Of a stretch of DNA of 13,683 nt, positions 1 through 7,828 are shown one piece after another. Source of the stretch: JBBECJ01 sp041751795 (GTDB lineage Bacteria > Chloroflexota > Chloroflexia > Thermomicrobiales > CFX8). Below the pieces are notes generated by a model. The model was not told the origin of the DNA. It ran no database searches and worked only from the letters and a program-made list of their open reading frames with translations. How positions within the stretch are numbered: the first letter of the stretch is position 1; the number at the start of each line of letters is the position of its first letter. The position numbers were made by a program, and so were the translations under genes. The DNA is taken from NCBI GenBank assembly GCA_041751795.1, contig JBGSWU010000447.1:1-13683 (forward strand). The letters are read 5' to 3'.

Positions 1-3000
1 AAAGCGGCTCAGGCGAGATTGTTGCCGGTGCCGCAACAGACGGAACTGCCCGAAGCTGAATCAGAGCCGACCCTGCCCCAACCAGAATCCTTGTCTCCGG
101 AAGAGGTTGCTGCCCGACAACGAGACGCGATGCTCCGAACAGCAGTAACCAGCGAACAGCTTCAGACTCGATTGTTAAATACCTACTACGCCGCCCGAAC
201 GTTCATCGAGGAACAGGGCGTCAACATCCTCTACCTCGCGCTCGGCATGCTGGAATGGTACGAGGATGACGCAGCGCAGGAAAAACGCCGGGCGCCATTG
301 ATTCTCGTCCCGGTCGAACTCACCCGAAACAATGCGCTCGACCGATTCCACCTGACCTACGGTGGAGAGGACATCGGCGACAATCTCTCACTCGCAGCTA
401 AGTTGAAGCTTGAGTTCGGTATCACCGCGCCGGTCATGCCTGAGCTTGAAGATCTCGACATCAACTTCTGGTTCGACGCCTGGAGCGAGGCTATCGCCGG
501 TCGCCAGCGTTGGTCGATTGACCGGTCCGCGATCGCACTCGGATTCTTCTCGTTTGGCAAGTTCCTGATGTACCGTGACCTCGACGCGGCGACATGGCCC
601 GAAGACGCCAGACCTTCGCAGCATCCAATCATCGGATCGCTGTTAACGGAGGCCGGATTCAACGAACCAGCCTCGGCGATTGCAGATGACGCATTCCTTG
701 ATCCACACATAAAGCCGGCCGACGTTCGACAGGTTGTCGACGCTGACTCGTCGCAAACGCTCGCGATTCTGGATGTTAATGCGGGTCGCAATCTTGTCAT
801 TCAGGGCCCGCCGGGAACCGGAAAGTCGCAAACGATCACGAATCTCATTGCGGAAGCGATCGGCTCGGGGAAGACGGTCCTCTTTGTCGCTGAGAAGATG
901 GCTGCTCTCGAAGTAGTCAAACGTCGCCTCGACCGGGTTGGGCTGGGCGATGCCTGTCTTGAACTTCATTCCCACAAGATCAACAAGCGAACGGTACTTG
1001 CAGAACTGCGACGAACGCTCGAACTCGGCAAGCCACGAGTCGAAGAACTGCACTCCGAACTTGACCTCCTCGAAACCAGTCGATCACGGCTAAACGCGTA
1101 CTGCGACGCTGTCAACACTCCCATCGGAAACAGCAGCGTGACGCCCTACGCTGCCTATGGCGAGTCGATTCGATCGCGCGCCATACCCGGCAGCGGTGAG
1201 TGGCCCAAGGTCGAGTCCCCAGCGATGGCCGAGTGGACAGATGTCGAGTACGGCCAGCGTCTGGCAATCGTCCAGGAACTTCAGGCACGCGTTGCTGCGA
1301 TGGGAACGCCTGACGAGCATCCATTCTGGGGCTGCAAACGGACTGTGCTGTTGCCGTCCGACATGGACCGTTTGCAACGCGAACTGATCGCAGCCTCAAC
1401 CGAACTCGCCACCGTCCGCGACGCGGCGATCGCGCTGACAACGATGTTGGGACTTCCGCTTCCGGATGGGAAACCTGACGCAGACGCGGCGATGACGGTA
1501 GCACAGCGAGTGATGGACGCTCCATCGCTTATCGACATCAATGTCGCCACAAGGGAGTGGACAATCGAGACCCTGGCGATTCGCGAGATGATCGCAGCAG
1601 GCCAGGCTCATGCCGACATTCAATCGAAACGCGACGGAAAGCTTATCCCCGAGGGATGGGACGCCGATCTCCTGCCGGTTCGTCAGAACCTCGCTGCGTA
1701 CCGGGACAAGTGGTGGCGGTTCGCTTCCGGCTCGTATCGACAGGCAAAGTCAACGCTCGCAGGCTACTGCGTCGCAGGTCTGCCAGACGGCGTTGATGCC
1801 CAGATCGCACTGATCGACGATGTTCTGGAAGCACGCCGACAAGCCGAAATCGTCCATCAACACGATGCGGTAAGACGGACGCTGTTTGGTGCAACCTGGC
1901 ATTCGAGCGCGACCGATTGGACGCAACTCGCGAACATCAGTGAGTGGATGCTGACGTTGCACGCAGACGTCGCATCCGGCTCGCTACCGTCCGAGATCAT
2001 CGCCTACCTTGCTGGCACGCCGGACACGAACGCTGTCCAGTCGGCGCTCAACAGTGTCCTGCATGCGCAGCGCACCTGGGACGCGCGGCTTGCGTCGATC
2101 CACGAACTCCTTGAGTTCGACGACGCGCGCCGGTTTGGGTCCGGTTCAACCCTCGCTGACCAGCCATATTCGACACTGGACGATCTTCTTCGATCATGGA
2201 CACGTCGCATTCACGACATCGATCAGATGACTGCATTCAATCAGTCTGTAGCGGTCTGCAAGCAGGAAGGGCTGGAGCACGTCATCCAGGTCGCCGAACA
2301 CTGGCCCGCGGGCGGGAGGCATCTTGTCGATGCGTTCCAGCGTGGTCGATACGGCACGCTGCTCGATCAGGGACTCCGTGAACGACCAGAACTGACAGCC
2401 TTCGATACGACAGCGCACGAGAAGGTGATCTCCAGGTTCCGCGATCTCGATCAGATCGCGTTTGCGTACAACAGATCGCGACTCGCACTGGAACACTGGC
2501 AACGACTTCCGCAGCATTCGGCAGGCGGACAACTTGGCGTCCTCCGGAGGGAGTTTGAGAAGAAGTCACGGCACCTGCCTGTTCGACAACTGATCGCGCG
2601 CGCCGGCAACGCCGTTCAAGCGATCAAGCCAGTCTTCATGATGAGTCCGCTTTCGATTGCGACATTCATCCCGCCTGGCGTGTTGAGCTTCGACCTCGTC
2701 GTGTTCGACGAAGCCAGCCAGGTGAAGCCGGTCGATGCGTTTGGCGCACTGGCGAGAGGTAAGCAGGCGGTAGTCGTCGGAGACAGTCGACAACTCCCTC
2801 CGACGAGTTTCTTCGATTCGCTGACGCAGGACGAAGATGTCGATGCGGAGGACCTGACGACTGATATTGAGAGTATCCTCGGTATGTTCTCGGCCCAGAG
2901 CGCGCCGCAGCGGTTGCTTCGCTGGCACTATCGAAGTCGCCACGAATCGCTGATCGCGGTTTCGAACCACGAGTTCTACGAGAACAAGCTGGTCGTATTC

Positions 3001-4536
3001 CCCAGTCCGGACCATTCTCGATCCGAAGCTGGCCTCGTCTACCATCATCTTCGCGAAACGAGCTACGACCGGGGCGGCAGCCGCACGAACCGCGACGAAG
3101 CGCGGATCGTTGCCGAAGCCGTCATGGAGCACGCTAGGACGCAACCGTCGCTGACGCTAGGCGTCGCGGCTTTTTCGAACCCGCAAGCCGAGGCGATTCT
3201 GGCGGAGGTCGAACGTCTGCGGAGAGAAGATCCTTCGTGCGAAGCATTCTTCACCGCACACCCGCACGAACCGTTCTTCGTCAAGAATCTGGAAAACGTC
3301 CAGGGCGACGAGCGTGACGTCGTGTACATTTCCGTCGGCTATGGTCGGACGGCTGAAGGCTACGTTGCGATGAACTTCGGCCCCTTGAATGCAAACGGTG
3401 GTGAACGCCGTTTAAACGTTCTCATCACGCGATCCCGGTTGCGATGCGAAGTCTTCACAAATCTGACAGCGGACGATATCGACTTGAATCGCAGTCAGGC
3501 ACGTGGTGTTGTCGCCTTCAAGCGATTCCTGAAGTTCGCACAAACCGGCATCATGGACGTTCCGGAAGCCACTGAACGCGAGTCGGGTTCACCGTTTGAA
3601 GATGTCGTGGCCGACGCTCTGCGCGGCGTTGGGTACACCGTCGAGAGTCAAGTTGGTTCAGCGGGATTCTTCATCGACTTGGCGGTCGTCGATCCGGACA
3701 AACCTGGGCGATTTCTGATCGGCATCGAGTGCGACGGTGCCAGTTACCATTCCGCTCGATCAGCGCGTGATCGCGACCGGCTACGACAACAGGTTCTCGA
3801 AGGTCTAGGTTGGCGAATCCACCGTGTCTGGAGCACCGACTGGTTTCGAAACACCGACCGGGAGTTAAGCCGCTTGGTCGCGGCAATCGAAGATGCAACC
3901 GCACGAGGAGCAACAACTGAGATCCCGCGCCCCATTGTCCAGGAAACGACAATAGAACGGACTGCGAACGGCGACGATACGGCAATTCTGCCGACAGGAG
4001 TTCCGGCTTACGCTGTCGCCAATCCAACTGTCCGAACTGGTGGCCTTGAACTGCACTCCATTCCAGTCGAGTTGTTGGCCGAATGGGTCGTTGAGGTCGT
4101 CGATGTCGAAAGTCCAGTTCACACCGATGATGTGATCAGGCGCATCGTCGACGCTGCGGGCATCACACGAGTTGGCAACCGAATTCGAGGCGCACTCGAC
4201 TCAGCGATCGTTCGTGCCTCGCTCGACGGCAGCATTGAGCAGCGCGGATCGTTCCTCTGGTCGTCCGGGATGACTGAGCCACCACTCCGCGACCGGAGCG
4301 CCATCGATGGCCGCTCATTGTCCAGCGTTGCGCCGGAGGAGATTGCCGTCGCAATTCGCACATCCATTGCCAGTGCTTACGGTATGGAGCAGTCGCAGAT
4401 CGCTGCTGCAGCGTGCAGGCTGTTTGGCTTCCCACGCTTGAACGACGAGATGCGCGCGAACGTTGATCTCCTCGTCGAAGCCATGCTCGCAAGTGGACAA
4501 TTGCAGCGGCAGGGAAACCACCTGACAGTCGTGTGA
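1..4536 (+). CDS. Giant DUF4011 / SF1 helicase / REase-like / DUF3320 protein, 5' end cut by window edge
   Basis: The frame is open from base 1, so the true start lies upstream. Residues are numbered from the TTG at 19, which is not a start. Residues about 35-110 match the end of DUF4011 (EEQGVNILYLALGMLEW, APLILVPVEL). A superfamily 1 helicase follows: Walker A GPPGTGKS at 263-270, Walker B VFDEASQ at 895-901, motif III GDSRQLPP at 921-928, WHYRSRH at 969-975, NVQGDERD at 1093-1100 and ERRLNVLITRSR at 1129-1140. About 600 poorly conserved residues separate Walker A from Walker B, as is usual in this family. Residues 1190-1285 form a PD-(D/E)XK-like nuclease of the MTES_1575/Vsr type, with E1194, D1220 and E1237-C-D1239. 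DUF3320 lies at about 1350-1415. The protein probably unwinds or cleaves DNA in the cytoplasm. Such proteins often occur near restriction and other defence genes, but a defence role here is inference. All expected helicase and nuclease residues are present, so it looks intact on this side. Confidence 0.93.
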   Translation, partial: KAAQARLLPVPQQTELPEAESEPTLPQPESLSPEEVAARQRDAMLRTAVTSEQLQTRLLNTYYAARTFIEEQGVNILYLALGMLEWYEDDAAQEKRRAPLILVPVELTRNNALDRFHLTYGGEDIGDNLSLAAKLKLEFGITAPVMPELEDLDINFWFDAWSEAIAGRQRWSIDRSAIALGFFSFGKFLMYRDLDAATWPEDARPSQHPIIGSLLTEAGFNEPASAIADDAFLDPHIKPADVRQVVDADSSQTLAILDVNAGRNLVIQGPPGTGKSQTITNLIAEAIGSGKTVLFVAEKMAALEVVKRRLDRVGLGDACLELHSHKINKRTVLAELRRTLELGKPRVEELHSELDLLETSRSRLNAYCDAVNTPIGNSSVTPYAAYGESIRSRAIPGSGEWPKVESPAMAEWTDVEYGQRLAIVQELQARVAAMGTPDEHPFWGCKRTVLLPSDMDRLQRELIAASTELATVRDAAIALTTMLGLPLPDGKPDADAAMTVAQRVMDAPSLIDINVATREWTIETLAIREMIAAGQAHADIQSKRDGKLIPEGWDADLLPVRQNLAAYRDKWWRFASGSYRQAKSTLAGYCVAGLPDGVDAQIALIDDVLEARRQAEIVHQHDAVRRTLFGATWHSSATDWTQLANISEWMLTLHADVASGSLPSEIIAYLAGTPDTNAVQSALNSVLHAQRTWDARLASIHELLEFDDARRFGSGSTLADQPYSTLDDLLRSWTRRIHDIDQMTAFNQSVAVCKQEGLEHVIQVAEHWPAGGRHLVDAFQRGRYGTLLDQGLRERPELTAFDTTAHEKVISRFRDLDQIAFAYNRSRLALEHWQRLPQHSAGGQLGVLRREFEKKSRHLPVRQLIARAGNAVQAIKPVFMMSPLSIATFIPPGVLSFDLVVFDEASQVKPVDAFGALARGKQAVVVGDSRQLPPTSFFDSLTQDEDVDAEDLTTDIESILGMFSAQSAPQRLLRWHYRSRHESLIAVSNHEFYENKLVVFPSPDHSRSEAGLVYHHLRETSYDRGGSRTNRDEARIVAEAVMEHARTQPSLTLGVAAFSNPQAEAILAEVERLRREDPSCEAFFTAHPHEPFFVKNLENVQGDERDVVYISVGYGRTAEGYVAMNFGPLNANGGERRLNVLITRSRLRCEVFTNLTADDIDLNRSQARGVVAFKRFLKFAQTGIMDVPEATERESGSPFEDVVADALRGVGYTVESQVGSAGFFIDLAVVDPDKPGRFLIGIECDGASYHSARSARDRDRLRQQVLEGLGWRIHRVWSTDWFRNTDRELSRLVAAIEDATARGATTEIPRPIVQETTIERTANGDDTAILPTGVPAYAVANPTVRTGGLELHSIPVELLAEWVVEVVDVESPVHTDDVIRRIVDAAGITRVGNRIRGALDSAIVRASLDGSIEQRGSFLWSSGMTEPPLRDRSAIDGRSLSSVAPEEIAVAIRTSIASAYGMEQSQIAAAACRLFGFPRLNDEMRANVDLLVEAMLASGQLQRQGNHLTVV

Positions 4537-4552
4537 ACCACGACGTACGGTG

Positions 4553-4562
4553 ATGACGTCAT
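4553..4562. promoter_or_regulatory. 10-bp perfect palindrome upstream of BKACE gene
   Basis: ATGACGTCAT is a perfect palindrome, 60 bp before the BKACE start and 16 bp after the helicase-nuclease stop. A smaller palindrome, CGTACG, lies just before it at 4544-4549. The position suits an operator for a dimeric repressor of the catabolic gene, for example of GntR or TetR type. No regulator gene is adjacent and I could not pick a convincing promoter beside it, so this is only a candidate. Confidence 0.25.
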
Positions 4563-4606
4563 GCGGCAAACCTGTGCGAAGATACGCCACGTCGAACAAC
4601 CATCGA

Positions 4607-4613
4607 GGGAGGG
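4607..4613 (+). promoter_or_regulatory. Ribosome binding site of BKACE gene
   Basis: GGGAGGG lies 9 nt before the ATG at 4623. It supports this start over nearby in-frame or out-of-frame alternatives, and the encoded N-terminus (IISVAITG) is the conserved family start. Confidence 0.7.
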
Positions 4614-4622
4614 ACGATCAGG

Positions 4623-5465
4623 ATGGCTATCAACGACCCATGCATCATCAGCGTCGCGATCACCGGATCAGGGACGACACTTGCGCAGAATCCGAACCTG
4701 CCATGCACGCCAGAGCAGATTGCGACATCGGCGATTGAGTCCTGGAACGCAGGTGCGGCGATCGCACACATTCATGTTCGCGAAGCCGATGGTACGCCGA
4801 CACACAACATGGACTACTATCGCGAGATTATCGACCTCGTAACTGCTGAATCAGACATCGTCCTGAACCTGACGACGGGTGGGTTCACTGGCCTCGAACC
4901 TCACAAGCGGCTGGAAACGCTGACCCTCGAACCCGAACTCGGCTCATTCGACGCTGGAAGCATGAACTTCGGCGAAGGCGTGTTCCTGAACCCGCCGAGT
5001 TTCCTTCGAGAAATGGCCGCGTCGTTTCAGGAATACAACGTTCGACCTGAACTGGAGTGCTTCGACGTCGGCATGATCTACAACTGCCTTGGGCTGATTG
5101 ACCAGGGAGAGGTCGACGGCCCGCTCTGGTGGCAGTTCGTCCTCGGCGTCAAAGGTGGAGCACCCGCAACGCCAAAAGTGCTGCTTCACATGGTCGAATT
5201 ACTCCCACCTGATTCGCAATGGTCGGCGATCGGGCTTGGACGGGGTCAACTCCCGATGAACACGATGGCGATCATCATGGGTGGCCACGTTCGAACCGGC
5301 ATGGAAGACAATGTCTACTACCGGCGCGGTGAATTGGCGACAAGCAACGCCCAACTGGTTGAACGTTGCGCCCGCTTGATCCGTGAACTCGGTCGGGAGG
5401 TCGCGACGCCCGCCGATGCGAGACGTCTATTGAGTTTGAAGGGCGGACTCGGAGTCCGCGGATAA
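4623..5465 (+). CDS. Beta-keto acid cleavage enzyme (BKACE, DUF849 family)
   Basis: This 280-residue protein has the usual BKACE length and fold signatures. The family uses acetyl-CoA to split a beta-keto acid into acetoacetate and an acyl-CoA; the reference member is Kce of lysine fermentation. The zinc ligands are recognisable: H49 and H51 in AHIHVRE, and E228 in GMEDN. The catalytic Arg and Asp correspond to R224 and D229. NLTTGG at 82-87 matches the family's N-x-S/T-T-G-G loop, and PELECFD at 142-148 holds the conserved acidic pair. The Kce Glu14 position is glycine (G17 in TGSGTT), as in some other DUF849 members, so the substrate is probably not the amino-keto acid of Kce. The start is set by a good ribosome binding site. 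The last codons run into a palindrome (5443-5459). It converges on the FNT gene 31 bp downstream. The family call is firm; the substrate is unknown. Confidence 0.92.
   Translation: MAINDPCIISVAITGSGTTLAQNPNLPCTPEQIATSAIESWNAGAAIAHIHVREADGTPTHNMDYYREIIDLVTAESDIVLNLTTGGFTGLEPHKRLETLTLEPELGSFDAGSMNFGEGVFLNPPSFLREMAASFQEYNVRPELECFDVGMIYNCLGLIDQGEVDGPLWWQFVLGVKGGAPATPKVLLHMVELLPPDSQWSAIGLGRGQLPMNTMAIIMGGHVRTGMEDNVYYRRGELATSNAQLVERCARLIRELGREVATPADARRLLSLKGGLGVRG
5443..5459. terminator. Palindromic hairpin across the 3' end of BKACE (possible bidirectional terminator or repeat)
   Basis: GCGGACTC and GAGTCCGC form perfect 8-bp arms around a single G. As RNA this folds into a 7-bp stem with a CGG loop. 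It lies within the last codons of BKACE (residues GGLGVRG) and ends 4 nt before the TAA. The 31 bp between the two convergent genes holds no other terminator. There is no T-run on the + strand, so a factor-independent terminator is uncertain. A dispersed palindromic repeat is the alternative. Confidence 0.4.
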
Positions 5466-5496
5466 CTCCGCTCCTGCTGCTGCCTCCCGACCCCGA

Positions 5497-6399
5497 TCAA
5501 TGAGCGTGCTGAGTGCCGTCCGAGTCGCCACTCTCGGCGTCTTTGCGACCCTGGTATGCCTGGACGTAGAAGAGCAACGTGACGAAAACGACACCGCCGA
5601 TAATGTTTCCGACCAGCGCAGGCAGGAAATTACCGGTCAACCATTCGACGACTGTCACATCCGCACCAAGCATCATGCCGATGAATATCTCCGCTGCTGA
5701 GATCACCACGTGGTTGAACTGGCCGAGGACGATTAACGTACCCATGATCCAGATTAGGACGAGTCGGGAACCGAAGCCTTCAGCGGCCACAAGCAGCCAC
5801 GTCAGCATCGTCATTAACCACCCGGCGAACACCGCCTTCACAAACGATGTCGGAAGATCGTAATGGACCTTATGTTCCGCCAATTCCATTAGCTGCGCTG
5901 CGGGCGCGGTGTCGAGAACAGCACCTCGCGATATCAGGAGGGCAAAAACAAACCCACCGAGCAGGTTAAAGGTCAGGCTGACACTCCACAGGGTTGCTAA
6001 ATCAAGGATCGACCCGCGACGCTCGAGTACCGCGGTCACGGGAAGGAAGAAGTTTTCGGTGAACAGTTCGCTTTTTCCGACGAGGAGAATGATGAATCCA
6101 ACCGGGAAAAAGAGTGATCCGACGAGGTGAGCCATCGACGCCGATGCCAAGGTCCCACCGACCGATGCGGACGCCCACGCCATCGACACAGCGCCAAAGC
6201 ACACACTCAATCCGCCGATAAACGATGTGATCCCGGTGCCAGCGATCGACCGTTGCAGCCGCTTTGACCCAATAATCGAAGCATCATCAATGATCTCCGG
6301 CGCTTCCTGACCAAGCGGTTTCGGCTCTTCGTCCGTTTCAGCTGGGTGGTGCTCCTCGTTGACATCCTCGTCGTGGGTATGGTGGCGTGTTGTCGTCAT
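5497..6399 (-). CDS. Formate/nitrite transporter (FNT) family channel, YfdC-like
   Basis: This 300-residue integral membrane protein belongs to the FNT family (PF01226), pentameric channels for small monocarboxylate or inorganic anions. Six hydrophobic segments lie at roughly 56-80, 85-107, 133-157, 186-206, 212-230 and 257-281. The family loop appears as GKSELFTEN at 108-116. The pore histidine is likely H230 in GQFNH. The ELFTEN form and the long acidic N-terminus resemble the YfdC-like subgroup, whose substrate is unclear, rather than true FocA or NirC. The first 50 residues are cytoplasmic, acidic and histidine-rich (H6, H7, H9, H17, H18), and the C-terminus ends HAH. The gene is alone on its strand, diverging from the amidohydrolase and converging on BKACE. 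I see no clear Shine-Dalgarno before the ATG, so the exact start is less certain than the family. Confidence 0.92.
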   Translation of the reverse strand: MTTTRHHTHDEDVNEEHHPAETDEEPKPLGQEAPEIIDDASIIGSKRLQRSIAGTGITSFIGGLSVCFGAVSMAWASASVGGTLASASMAHLVGSLFFPVGFIILLVGKSELFTENFFLPVTAVLERRGSILDLATLWSVSLTFNLLGGFVFALLISRGAVLDTAPAAQLMELAEHKVHYDLPTSFVKAVFAGWLMTMLTWLLVAAEGFGSRLVLIWIMGTLIVLGQFNHVVISAAEIFIGMMLGADVTVVEWLTGNFLPALVGNIIGGVVFVTLLFYVQAYQGRKDAESGDSDGTQHAH

Positions 6400-6476
6400 C
6401 TATGCCCGTCGATACTCGCGCCCCAACGGAGGAACGCCTAATTGCCTGCCGATTTACAGTCGCGCACATTGTCAGT

Positions 6477-6491
6477 ATGCATGGTGCATGC
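6477..6491. promoter_or_regulatory. Overlapping short inverted repeats in the divergent promoter region
   Basis: ATGCA-tgg-TGCAT (6477-6489) and GCATG-gtg-CATGC (6479-6491) overlap, giving a compact dyad in the 143-bp gap between the divergent FNT and amidohydrolase starts. It sits just upstream of the candidate -10 element for the amidohydrolase, a plausible operator position. The arms are short, so chance is possible. Confidence 0.25.
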
Positions 6492-6500
6492 CGCTTATCG

Positions 6501-6509
6501 TGCGATACT
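6501..6509 (+). promoter_or_regulatory. Candidate extended -10 promoter for amidohydrolase
   Basis: TGCGATACT fits the extended -10 form TGn plus GATACT (4 of 6 consensus bases), 34 nt before the GTG start. A TTGTCA at 6469-6474 resembles a -35 box but is too far upstream for normal spacing. Weak evidence. Confidence 0.25.
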
Positions 6510-6527
6510 CCCGCGACGGGCTGGATT

Positions 6528-6535
6528 GGAAGGAG
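6528..6535 (+). promoter_or_regulatory. Ribosome binding site deciding a GTG start
   Basis: GGAAGGAG lies 7 nt before the GTG at 6543. It supports GTG as the start of the amidohydrolase, whose encoded N-terminus (DTVIRGGRVIDP) begins as expected for the family. Confidence 0.75.
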
Positions 6536-6542
6536 TTGAGAA

Positions 6543-7748
6543 GTGGCACACGATACGGTTATTCGAGGTGGACGGGTCATTGATCCTGGTTCGGGGATTG
6601 ACGGCACGATGGATGTCGCAATTGCCAACGGGAAGATTGCCGCAGTCGGCGAGAACATCGATGCGGGTAGCGCACCGGTCATTGACGCCACGAATCAGGT
6701 GGTAACCCCCGGATTAATTGATCTTCACACGCACATCTACTGGGGCGTCACCTACTGGGGAATCGAACCCGACCCGGTTGCGGCGAAAACTGGAGTTACA
6801 ACCTGGCTGGATGTCGGCAGCGCCGGTGGATATACGTTTCCGGGATTCCGACGCTACGTTGCCGAACCAAGCAAAGTACGCGTCTTCGCATTGCTGAACC
6901 TCTCGGCAATCGGCCTGGTTGCTCCGACATGGGAACTCTCGAATCTGGATTACTGCAACGTCGATCTGGCGACGATGATGGTCAACGATAACCGCGATCT
7001 GATCCTCGGAATCAAAGCCCGAATCGATCGAAACACGACGCGTGGCACCGGCATTCGCCCGCTGGAACTCGCCCGCGAATTGGCCGATGCGATCGATCTG
7101 CCGCTGATGGTCCACATCGGAGCGGGGCCACCGACGATCGACGAAGTCGCCCACCTGCTCCGACCTGGCGATATCCTGACGCACTGCTTCACTGGCGGTG
7201 ACATGCGCATCCTGAACGACGACGGCAAGATCAACCCGGCAATCAAAGACCTTCAGGAGCGTGGACTGGTTCTCGACATCGGCCACGGAACTGGATCGTT
7301 CTCGTTCGAGACGACAGACGCGATGCTGTCCCAGGGTATTCTCCCTGACGTCATTTCCAGCGATATTCACCAGATGGCACGCCTGGGGCCGATGTTCGAC
7401 ATGCCGACAACGCTTTCGAAGTTCCTTAACCTCGGTATGAGCCTGTACGACACTATCGACCGCGCAACCGCACGACCAGCCGCGGCAATGCGTCGAACGG
7501 ACCTCGGCTCGCTGGCAGTTGGGAGTCACGCGGATGTCGCACTCTGGCGGATCGAGGAAGGTGAGTACACGTTCTACGATGTCGATCTCAATCCCCGCAC
7601 GGGGACGACGAAGCTCGTCAATACGATGACAATGGTTGGCGGCGAGGCACTCGAACCACAGCCGGAACTGCCGATGCATCCATGGACGAAGCTTCCTGAC
7701 CGGCAGCACCCAATCATCGGTCGTCAACCCGGCGAGCGCGTCGGATAA
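6543..7748 (+). CDS. Amidohydrolase/deacetylase family metallohydrolase (EF_0837/Atu3266-like)
   Basis: This 401-residue cytoplasmic enzyme has the two-part amidohydrolase layout: a beta-sandwich from both ends (VIRGGRVIDP near the start; GSLAVGSHADVALW at about 320-333) around a metal-binding barrel. The metal ligands are all visible: H62 and H64 in DLHTH, bridging K158 in LGIKARI, H191 in MVHIGAG, H214 in LTHCFTG and catalytic D274 in SSDIH. This pattern and the surrounding motifs match the COG3964 / EF_0837 group rather than true dihydroorotase. Characterised members such as Atu3266 hydrolyse acetyl-(R)-mandelate, so an ester or N-acyl bond of a small carboxylate is a plausible target; the true substrate is unknown. 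Translation starts at GTG with a strong ribosome binding site. It diverges from the FNT gene and converges on the RDD gene across a strong hairpin. Confidence 0.9.
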   Translation: MAHDTVIRGGRVIDPGSGIDGTMDVAIANGKIAAVGENIDAGSAPVIDATNQVVTPGLIDLHTHIYWGVTYWGIEPDPVAAKTGVTTWLDVGSAGGYTFPGFRRYVAEPSKVRVFALLNLSAIGLVAPTWELSNLDYCNVDLATMMVNDNRDLILGIKARIDRNTTRGTGIRPLELARELADAIDLPLMVHIGAGPPTIDEVAHLLRPGDILTHCFTGGDMRILNDDGKINPAIKDLQERGLVLDIGHGTGSFSFETTDAMLSQGILPDVISSDIHQMARLGPMFDMPTTLSKFLNLGMSLYDTIDRATARPAAAMRRTDLGSLAVGSHADVALWRIEEGEYTFYDVDLNPRTGTTKLVNTMTMVGGEALEPQPELPMHPWTKLPDRQHPIIGRQPGERVG

Positions 7749-7756
7749 AGGAAACG

Positions 7757-7808
7757 ACACCGACCTGACACGAGGCCGTCAACAGATAGCTTCGCGTCAG
7801 GTCGGCGT
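7757..7808. terminator. Bidirectional terminator hairpin between convergent genes
   Basis: Arms 7757-7776 and 7789-7808 pair at 18 of 20 positions (17 Watson-Crick and one G-U), around a 12-nt loop. The core CCGACCTGAC / GTCAGGTCGG is perfect. It lies between the amidohydrolase stop and the stop of the convergent RDD gene. On the - strand the stem is followed by a T-rich stretch (GTCGTTTCCTTTATCC), so it fits best as the RDD gene's terminator, probably working in both directions. No T-run follows on the + strand. Confidence 0.75.
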
Positions 7809-7828
7809 ATTCCCTCGTACCGCCGGGG

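Noticed and set aside
2566..3144. 192-residue open frame on the - strand inside the helicase gene
   Set aside because: Antisense to conserved helicase motifs, arginine-rich, no domain and no ribosome binding site of note.
6714..7760. 348-residue open frame on the - strand opposite the amidohydrolase
   Set aside because: It lies wholly opposite a gene with all metal ligands conserved. The translation has no recognisable domain and looks like codon-bias shadow coding.
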